Source: Euglena gracilis
Taxonomy: Eukaryota > Euglenida > Euglenophyceae > Euglenales
Direction: 5' to 3'
NCBI GenBank assembly: GCA_039621445.1
Contig: CP154956.1
Span: 77,310,474-77,374,473 of the forward strand
DNA: 64,000 bases
Part shown: positions 56,789 to 64,000 of the stretch, in pieces
How the letters are laid out: the number at the start of each line of letters is the position of its first letter
How positions within the stretch are numbered: the first letter of the stretch is position 1
Made by a program: the position numbers and the translations under genes
The notes under the pieces: model-generated
Told to the model about the DNA's origin: nothing
Database searches by the model: none
The model's input: the letters and a program-made list of their open reading frames with translations, nothing else

Positions 56789-57589
56789 CTGAGGTGATGG
56801 CACAAGCGAGTAGAGAAGGGGATGCGGTTCTGCTCCGCTGCTGCTGACGCAGGCAAGACTGGATGAGGAAGGTTTCGGGATGTTTGCCAGCCCACCACCA
56901 TGAAGGGAAGATGAGCAAAAATACCCCCTTTTCCTCACTTTTGAGCATATCGCGCTTTTTTTTTATGTTTTGGAGTTTTGCAAGTAAAAAAATGCTCAAA
57001 AAATTCAAAAAATGAGCAATTTTAGTATTATTTTTTTTGGCAGAAAATCAGGGGGTTTCCAACAATTATGACCTGGTGTCCTTTGGCCGTTCGTAAATGA
57101 AAATTTTCTGGTGCTTTCAGTTTCGAGGGGGGTGGGGGGTCTGAACACCAAAGCTTCCCTGGGGGGCGGGGTGGTGATTGCCACAGTGCACACAGGGGGG
57201 TAGTGACTGACTGGATCCCCCTTACATGCATTTTGGCTTTTGGCTTCTGTCTGATTTAAGGCCCGCATTTCGCTTCTGGCCCTTTCTCCGGACTCCCAAT
57301 AACTGTCCGACCCCATATCACTTCATATGGGACTTCAAACTTTGTTTTGGGCAGTGTCTCCCCCCCCCCCTGGATGTGACCTTCCCCGGGTCTGCAAAAA
57401 AATTCCAACCCTCTGTCCATCCAGTCATGGGTCCGTGCAGAGCAAGCACTGTGCATCCACATCATGGCGAGAAACGGTTTTGGTGCACAAAGTTGCCCTG
57501 CCGTTTCCAGTGCATGTTTGTGTGGTTTGCATCTTTCCCCATATTTTGGCTTTCCTCGACACCGCCAAAGGCTCTCCCGACGTCATCTC

Positions 57590-57645
57590 ACACAGAGATC
57601 TCAACCCTCCATCCCTCCTTCGAACACTGCAGGGACTGTGGCAGT
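57590..57645 (+). repeat. Repeat D, copy 3
   Basis: ACAGAGATCTCAACCCTCC and CGAACACTGCAGGGACT. The open + frame 57650-57827 after it (ending SFVFDTAGP) has no recognised product. Confidence 0.5.
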
Positions 57646-57839
57646 GTACACCCAGGATTGTGCGAGTTCTTTTGTCAGCAGTCTTTTTTCCTGTTGCTGT
57701 GGTTGAAGAAAGAAAGGTCTCATATGTTCTTTCCCAGATTTCCATTGTCATGGTTGGTTATGTGGGGTTCAGTGAATTTTCGCCTGGCTACATTCCCTCC
57801 TTTGTCTTTGACACAGCTGGTCCATGAGAACCCCCCCAT

Positions 57840-58034
57840 CAGGGTTTTTTTTTAAGTCGTGGACCCCCAGGGGGGGGGGAGGGGTAGCGTGGGTTGGTCC
57901 GCCCGGGATATACAACACACAAGACGCCGAAAATTTTTGAAAAAGTGGTCTTTTTATAGCACATTTTGTGATTTTTCGGCCATTTTTTTGTGGGTCCCCA
58001 GGGACCCTCCCCCCCCTGTCTTAAAAGACCCCTG
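57840..58034. mobile_element. Family P element (P2), 7/8 TSD
   Basis: Ends CAGGGTTTTTTTTTAAGTCG and GTCTTAAAAGACCCCTG; flanking octamers CCCCCCAT and CCCCCAAT. Confidence 0.85.
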
Positions 58035-59340
58035 CCCCCAATGTCTCACTTTTCCCGCACCCCAAAATGCGAGGGAACAGTGCTGGGGAATTTCTTAAGC
58101 CGGACCCACCCTGCCCCCGGGGGAGTCCATCCAGCCAGCACCTCCCAACTGGGCTGTGGACCCCCCCCCCAGGGATGGATGGGAAGCCCTTCGGTATTGA
58201 GGTAGGTGGTAGGGGGGGGTCCCGACCACCCCCCCCCCCCCTGGGGGGGTAAGGTGGTAGGGGGGGGGTCCGGCCCACCTCCCCCCCCTAGATGTTGGGA
58301 GGGGGGGTCCAGACCCCCCCACCCCCCCCTCCTTGACAGGTGCCAAAAATAGCAGAAAATTTTCTTCCGGCGCTGCGCGCCGGAAAATGAGCAAAAAACA
58401 CCCCTTTTGCTGACTTTTGGCCATATTGCCCATTTTTTGATGTGTTGGTGTTTCCCCCCAAAAACATGTTCAAAAAAATTCAAAAAATGAGCATTTTTGG
58501 ATCGATTTTCAAAGAAAAATCAGGGGTTTTTGACCGATTTTGACCCAATTTCCGGCCCTTTGCCCGTCCATGAAATCGCAAAAATTTCGGCCCCCCCTCA
58601 GTTTCGAGGTAGGAGGGGGGGGTCCGACCCACCCCCCCCCCCCCCCTCTCGGGAGGGGGGGGGCCCACCCCCCCCCCCCCCCCCCCCCCCCCTCAAGGCT
58701 TCCCATCCATCCCCCCCCCCCCCCCCCCCCCGGGGCAGACAATTGCTTAAGCACTGTCCCACCCCCCCCCCCCCCCGGGGGGGGGGTGACCGGGCTTTTT
58801 CAAGCGACTGGGTGGTTTTGGGCCCGGCCCCCCTGCCCCCCCGGGGGGGGGGGTCGGCCAGGAGTGGGCAAAAGTGGTTTGAGTAACCCCCTTTTTTTTG
58901 GCCTAAAATGGCCTAAAGTGACTGGAAAGTGGCCGTTTTTCTGAGTGGCCGACCCCCCCCCCCCCCGGGGGGGTAGTGACTGGCTGGTTTTTTGAAAATG
59001 AGTGACTGACTGGTTTTTAAAAAAGTGGAGTGACCCCCCCTCCCCCCCCCCGGGGGTCGGTAAGCAATTGTATGCCCGGGTCAAGCAGAAATAAAGTTTT
59101 CTCAGCAAAGCTGGGCTGGACCAAAAAAAATTGCGCAAAGTGCCGAAAATTTTGAAAAAAATTTTGTATTTTTTTTCGGGCCGGGTCCACTCCGGCAGCT
59201 GGGTTCGAACCACCTCTTTGGACCTCTTGGGGGGGTCCAGCCAGCACCTTCCCCCCCTCCCTCAGGGGTTGTTGAAAAATTCCCCGCACAGTGCACACAC
59301 AGACACGGTGTGTCCATGACACCCCCCCTTGCCATCCACA
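58035..59340. repeat. G/C-rich MITE cluster incl. family X copy 3
   Basis: 58160-58480 repeats 35100-35290 (TTCGGTATTGAGGTAGGTGG, CTTCCGGCGCTGCGCGCCGG, GAGCAAAAAACACCCCTTTT). 58610-58780 is almost only C and G runs. 58780-59065 is family X with GGGTGACCGGGC and GTGACTGACTGGTTTTTA. No gene. Confidence 0.55.
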
Positions 59341-59342
59341 TC

Positions 59343-59356
59343 CATTTATATATATA

Positions 59357-59431
<75 letters not shown>
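59343..59431 (+). repeat. AT microsatellite, about 85 bp
   Basis: Almost uninterrupted AT dinucleotides with one shift near 59362. Confidence 0.95.
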
Positions 59432-59432
<1 letters not shown>

Positions 59433-59754
59433 CACATCCATTTATGGATGTTTTTTCCATATTTTGACTTTTGAGGAGTGGGATGTATTCAATATTTTTC
59501 CTGGACAGAATGTGTCAACCCTCTTGTTGGTCCCTCTACAGTGAGTCCACCAAACGCATTGTGTTCAGTGCAGAAGGGATGTGGTTCTGTTCCACTGCTG
59601 CCTAGAGCGAGCAAGGCTGGCTGGCAAAAGAATATTTGTTTCCTAAAGCTGAACGATAGGCGAGGCATCCAAGCCTGAGGTTGTCACTTTTGGGCTGGGG
59701 ATCAGACCCACCTTGACGTTGAAGACACAGAAACAGAGAATGACCCTCTGTCAG

Positions 59755-60020
59755 GCAATTGCTCAAGCACTGACCAACCCCCCCCCCCCCGGGGGGTGGG
59801 TGACTGGTTTTTTCAGAGTGACTGACTGGTTTTTGGCCCAGACCCCCCCCCCCCCGGGGGGGGTCGGCCAGGAGTGGGCAAAAGTGGCTTGAGTGACCCC
59901 GGCGCCGAAGGGGGGGTAGTGACTGGCTGGTTTTTTGAAAACGAGTGACTGACTGGTTTTTAAAATAGTGGAGTGACCCCCCTCCCCCCCCCCCCCCCCC
60001 GGGGGGTCGGCAAGCAATTG
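59755..60020. repeat. Family X, copy 4
   Basis: GCAATTGCTCAAGCACTGAC at the left and GTCGGCAAGCAATTGTATGC at the right are degenerate inverted ends. Inside, GTGACTGACTGGTTTTT and GGCGCCGAAGGGGGG. Confidence 0.65.
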
Positions 60021-60089
60021 TATGCCCTCATGGTTTCTGGGATTCCCATTATAGCCTTGCTTTCAGTGGAAGGTGGGTGTCGGCCAGAG

Positions 60090-60375
60090 GTTTTTTTTTA
60101 AGTCTGGTAATCCGGGGGGAGGGCCAGTTGGGGAAATCCCGGCGCAACGCGCTAGAAATGAGTCTTTCCTCAAAAAAAAATGCCCCCCCCCACATCGTGG
60201 GTGGGGGGTCGACCCCCACACCACCTCCCGTATTTCCGGGAGTATCAATTTTCGACCCCAAAACTTTTTCCCGGCGCCTGTGGCGTCGGGTGGATTTGTT
60301 TAAAAAAAGCCTGTGAAAATGCTGTGGTGGGTGGTGGGTCAACCCCACCACCAGGCCTTCCCGTTCAGCCCTGCA
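60090..60375. mobile_element. Family P-like and F-like ends
   Basis: CAGAGGTTTTTTTTTAAGTC (60088) and TTTGTTTAAAAAAAGCCTG (60294-60312) look like P-type ends around an F-like core (GTGGGGGGTCGACCCCC), then TTCCCGTTCAGCCCTG (60360-60375) as an F right end. Confidence 0.5.
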
Positions 60376-62180
60376 CCCCTCCAAGAGGATTGTTGCGTGT
60401 GTTTTTTTTGCTCTTGTTTTCAGTGACCAGCTGCGGTCCCCAGCCCAGCAGCCAGTCCCTTCCCCCCAAGGGGGTGGACTTGGGGAAGGACTTGGTTTGT
60501 TGTGGGGAGTTTTTTGCATTCTCATCCAGCCATGAACGTGTGCAGGTGCCTCTGTCGCGAAAAAAAGGTTTGGCACAAGGATGCCAAACCGTCCCGTGAT
60601 CGTTCCCTAGATTCCGTTTTTGTCTTTTCGGTCGCATTTCATTTTTTTCCGTGCTTTCGTTGGTCCTGGTGGGTGTCGAAACTAAAACGAGTAAAACAAT
60701 TCTGAGAGAGGGTGCCACCTGAGTGGGGGACACCTCAAGGCTCTGGCAAGGTCAGGCCGGAGCCCATTGGAGAGGAAGGGGTCCGCAGAGGATGGGGTCG
60801 TACATCTTCTTCAGGACCCCGGGGGGGGGGGTTGCTGGGCTAGGCAGGGGGGGGGGGAAATGCATTTCGCATTTCTTCGCATTTTTTGCGCATTTTTTCA
60901 AATTTTCCAAAAATGCGCATTTTTGCACATTTTTCACATTTTTTTGCACAATTTTTTCATTTTTTTTTCGGCACATTTTTTTTTTGTTTTTTGGCACATT
61001 TTTTCGTGATTTTCCAAAATTTTCGCATTTTTTGACCGTTTTTGCAAAAATTTGAAATTTTCGACTTTTTTTGAAACTTACATTTTCCTCATTATTCAAC
61101 ATAATTTCTTCAAATTTGGTGCCATTTTTTGCACGTTTTGGGTAATTTTTGCATTTTAGTGATTTTTGTGCATTTTTTCTCGGATTTTGCGCATTTTTTT
61201 CCGAAAATGCGCATTTTTCTCCGAGGCCGGGCGAGCGCATTTCCCCCCCCCCTGGCTAGCCCAAAATTTGGGCTGGCTAGCCCACCCCCGGGGGGAGGGC
61301 TTGACCTGAACCGGGGCGAGCTGGACTGAAATCGGAAAAAAATGCCCAAAAATGTACTGCAGAACACGGTTTTGAAAAAATGATGCCTCTGAACCCCCCC
61401 AAAAAAAATGACCGACACGCCCCCCTTTCCCATTTGGCCACTTTTGAACACAGATTCTCAAAAAAATTTGGGCTGGACCCCCCCAAAAAAAAGGGGCTGG
61501 CTTGCAAGGGCTAGCAGCACCCCCCTCCCCCCGCGGAAAGGGCTGCCGCGGCTGGGCCCAAGTCGGGGCTGGCTGCAGCAGCCCCCGGGGTTCGCAAAAC
61601 CTTAGAGAGAGGTATGGATGGGGTCCCCTTCGGTCTGGGAATGGGGTTATGCCCCCCCACCCCTGGGGGGGAAAAAGTTCGAGAGATGCAGTGGGCACCG
61701 TCTTTTGCAAAACGGTCTTCCGGGCCAGTTTCGAAGAAGGTCTTTCACATTTCTAAAAAAATTTCCCTCCTCCAACTCCTGTTTTGTACGAGACACCTTG
61801 GGCCCCGCATATTGCCATTGTGAGGCCAGATTGTGCACAAAAATTTAAGGGAGCCAGGGCATTTTCCAAGGCACCTTGGACACGAAGTCTTTGATAATGG
61901 GCTGTAAAGGCCTCGGCCCCTGTCCATTGACCATTGGCCATTCACAAACTTCTTGGGCTGAAAGGCCCATTTTTTTGAGCTGCCCAACCCCTGCCCCTCT
62001 GGTGGAGTGTGGGGGGGTACTCCTTGTTTGGTAAAAAAAATTCTCTTATAATAGAAGCAATTGTGTCAGGACTTATGGGTGTATAGGGTATTAATGAAAT
62101 CAGAAGGGGACCTCCAGGCTTTACGTTAAACCGGGTTGCGGCCACATAACCCATAATTAAATTAAGGGACTGGTTTGGGA
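60376..62180. repeat. Repeats, no gene recognised
   Basis: 60860-61220 is T-rich with repeated GCGCATTTTT and GCACATTTTT. 61220-61300 has GGCTAGCCCAAAATTTGGGC. 61490-61700 is G/C-rich. 60400-60720 and 61730-62180 show no feature I can name; the latter may be upstream parts of the neighbouring retroelement. Confidence 0.4.
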
Positions 62181-62189
62181 CATTGGGGA

Positions 62190-62820
62190 ATTGAGACAAC
62201 TCTTTCCCACTTGTGGAAATTTTGCCCTTAACGATTTATTTGAATGTAGGGTCCCCCCCAACAAATTTGTGGTTCTTTTGGATGATGCAAAGTCAGATGA
62301 ACGGTATAAAAAGAAGATGCATGAAGAAAAGATTGGCGGTGCGCGCAATGGAAATATATGTGCGCACAGGCTGCCTCGCCAGCCCCAGGAGGATTGGGAG
62401 GGGATCCCAAAAGCACCATATTTTTCCAGAGTTTGGTACCAAACCCTTTTATAAGGTGCTAATAAGGTATTAAACCTTAGGCCACAAAAACCAGGGATCA
62501 AAAGCATCGCACTGTGTGCATTACGAGCCTGGGCCTTTGAAAATTGAAACAGTTGAATTAAAGCGTCAGCCACTTTGTCACTGGTGGCTTCAGGGGGGGG
62601 GAACCCCATTTTGTCCAGAGTCACCCATAAAAGTGTAAAGGAACTTTGGTATCTTTTTCAAACTAGGGTTTCTTCCCAGGAAATCTTTTATGGGTGAATT
62701 TTGCATTTGTTGCCAATCAAAAATTTGCCTGAGCAAATCATGCAAAGGAGGCGGTGGCATTTTTCCACCCCCTGCAATTGGTTAACATACCCCTGTACGG
62801 CGTCATTCTTAGGCATGGGG
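62190..62820 (-). pseudogene. DIRS-like retroelement, distal ORF remnant
   Basis: The - strand reads PPPPLHDLLRQIFDWQQMQN, SPIKDFLG, then ADALIQLFQFSKAQARNAHS and AMLLIPGFCGLR. The same two segments are found in the remnant at 17290-17936. No function is recognised for this part. Frames are interrupted by stops. Confidence 0.5.
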
Positions 62821-62855
62821 GTTCCTGGAATTCTCATTTTTATTAACTGGGGCCA

Positions 62856-63122
62856 CTATGTGGCTGAATCCCAGTAGGGGTGCCCATCAAAACTTTGACC
62901 TTGGGAAACTTTTTTAATCTGGAGAGAAATTTTTGAATCACTGACCAGGAAGGGTTTGCATAACGATCCCCCGTGTTGTCCAGTGGACACTGTCAAGTGT
63001 TCCACTGCTGTGGCCTCCCAGTGGGGCCATCTGGCCACAAATTGTGGCAGTTTTCTGTTGCCTGGGAGACAAAAAGGTCTGTTTCCAGATTTATTCAATT
63101 TTTGAGTTGATGTTTTTAGCAA
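62856..63122 (-). pseudogene. DIRS-like retroelement, post-RNase H region
   Basis: Reads NKSGNRPFCLPGNRKLPQFV, ARWPHWEATAVEHLTVSTGQ and HGGSLCKPFLVSD. The pattern N-x-K-L-P-x-F-v-x-x-x-P-x-x-x-A-x-a-v is the region downstream of RNase H in DIRS-like polyproteins, comparable to the DAFADRHN domain at 31300. Confidence 0.55.
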
Positions 63123-63299
63123 GTGAGAAAGTGTGCTGCCATAAGCTCACTTTAAACGTCTCAGCAATCCAGGAGAAACTGTTTCCCTGTCAGTGGACAA
63201 TCACGTAATTTATTATTCCTTAACAAAGGAGGGGGCAACCAAGACCCGTTCACCACAATGCTAAGACCATTTTTCAAATGGAGCATGGAGAAAAATGTC

Positions 63300-64000
63300 A
63301 ATCTGCCAGTAAACTGGGTCCACTCAAAGGAATGCCTGGCAGATTACTTTGATGTGTAAAATGGAGCTCTCTCTCCATTTCAGACTCCTGGACAATTTGT
63401 CCAGTTTGAATGTCCAGCCCCCCCCCCCAAGGCATGGGTGTTGCTGTCTGAGTGCCACTCTTGTTGCATTTCGGGGGAAGGGCCTGCGCCCCCAGGTGTC
63501 TAGTAATTTTTTTTCCCTTAATTGGGCCTTGATTTCCTGTGAAATTGGATGTTTTGAATCCCAGGAGACTGCAGAGTTTGTAACTAAAAAAATTGCCAGG
63601 GCATCAGTGAATGCCCTTAGAAATGGCAGGGCCATAAGATTGCACCTTATTTGGCCCAAAGTGGCAGCCAACTTCCTTTTCACATGTAATCTTTTCTCAC
63701 AATTTTTCCCAGTTCCTTTTTTATTGTTTTGATCTTCTGGGGAGGGAAACTGCAGTTTTCTGTTTTGGAAGTTTAGTTGAAATCCCAGAAAATTTACCAC
63801 TTGGGTGGGCTGCAGGGTGGCCCTTTTGACATTTATTTACATGTCGTTGGAACGGTTGGGGATGGTGGGGGGGGCGCTGGGAAGACCCCCCCAATAAAGG
63901 ACACATGGGCCAACAGTGAGGTTCGTGCACCTTTCTTCAGTGAGCAAAAGGGGGTCTCTTTCATCCACTGCCCAGGGAGGTCGGGGGGGGGGGAAGGTAG
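63300..64000 (-). pseudogene. DIRS-like reverse transcriptase/RNase H, partial
   Basis: Reads VVNFLGFQLNFQNRKLQFPS, then KLAATLGQIRCNLMALPFLR, AVSWDSKHPISQEIKAQLRE and a decayed RNase H start (VALRQQHPCLGGGGW in place of a DAS-x-x-GWGG box). FLGF-x-l-x-x-x-x-x-k-l-x-x-P plus L-x-x-x-L-G-x-l-x-x-x-x-x-a-l-p-x-l-R is the RT-to-RNase H connection of tyrosine-recombinase retroelements. The upstream part runs out of the window. Confidence 0.65.

Noticed and set aside
57226-57855. 209-codon + frame as a gene
   Set aside because: Contains repeat D and competing frames of equal quality; no domain. Only the short stretch ending SFVFDTAGP looks vaguely protein-like.
1-64000. Bacterial contamination or prophage
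   Set aside because: No bacterial operons, ribosome binding sites or phage genes; spliced ZPR1 is eukaryote-specific in this form.

Overview
The window is nuclear DNA of a eukaryote, most probably a euglenid (Euglena-like). Evidence: genes are split into very short exons; some introns are ordinary GT-AG, while others lack GT-AG and instead carry complementary ends, with CAG (or CAA) at intron positions +4 to +6 and CTG (or TTG) at -8 to -6, as I recall being described for euglenid nonconventional introns. Telomere-like CCCTAA motifs, LINE and tyrosine-recombinase-type (DIRS-like) retroelement fragments and a 2A-like peptide fit Euglenozoa but are not diagnostic. There are no bacterial-style genes. 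Almost all the rest is a dense, nested set of short inverted-repeat (MITE-like) elements full of G and C homopolymers.

Genes. (1) Left edge, + strand: an unrecognised acidic protein exon (298-549) continues at 2292-2373 once a 1.74-kb element is removed. (2) ZPR1, the C4 zinc-finger protein, on the - strand from about 19931 down to 6219. Eleven exons are recognisable; the true N-terminus, one exon in the middle and the C-terminus were not found. (3) A four-transmembrane protein with a Pro/Tyr-rich tail on the + strand, exons 34632-35025, 41974-42188 and about 44264-44590, split by introns of about 6.9 and 2.1 kb. (4) An unrecognised - strand gene whose last exons lie at 56757-56788 (tentative), 56079-56153 and 55519-55614. 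(5) A tRNA-like sequence at 52264-52330 (- strand).

Mobile elements. A frameshifted LINE reverse transcriptase (27650-28430, +). A retroelement ORF set on the - strand (33850 to 29735) that has been cut up by later insertions. DIRS-like RT/RNase H remnants at 62190-64000 (-) and a rearranged relative at 17290-17936. hAT-like transposase remnants inside a ZPR1 intron. Named MITE-like families (letters are mine): A, B, C, F, H, K, L, P, Q, R, S, Y. Many have clear target-site duplications (TSDs), and the nesting A>B, B>C and Q>C>P can be read directly.

How it fits together. The main result is that several nonconventional introns have the ends of these MITE families (CAG...CTG). Splicing 3 nt before CAG and 5 nt after CTG removes the element plus exactly 8 nt, which is the length of the TSD made by hAT-type insertion, so splicing restores the uninterrupted coding sequence. 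One ZPR1 intron (12838-14721) has 13-bp terminal inverted repeats, a degenerate 8-bp TSD, subterminal 10-bp repeat arrays and hAT transposase remnants: it looks like a whole DNA transposon acting as an intron.
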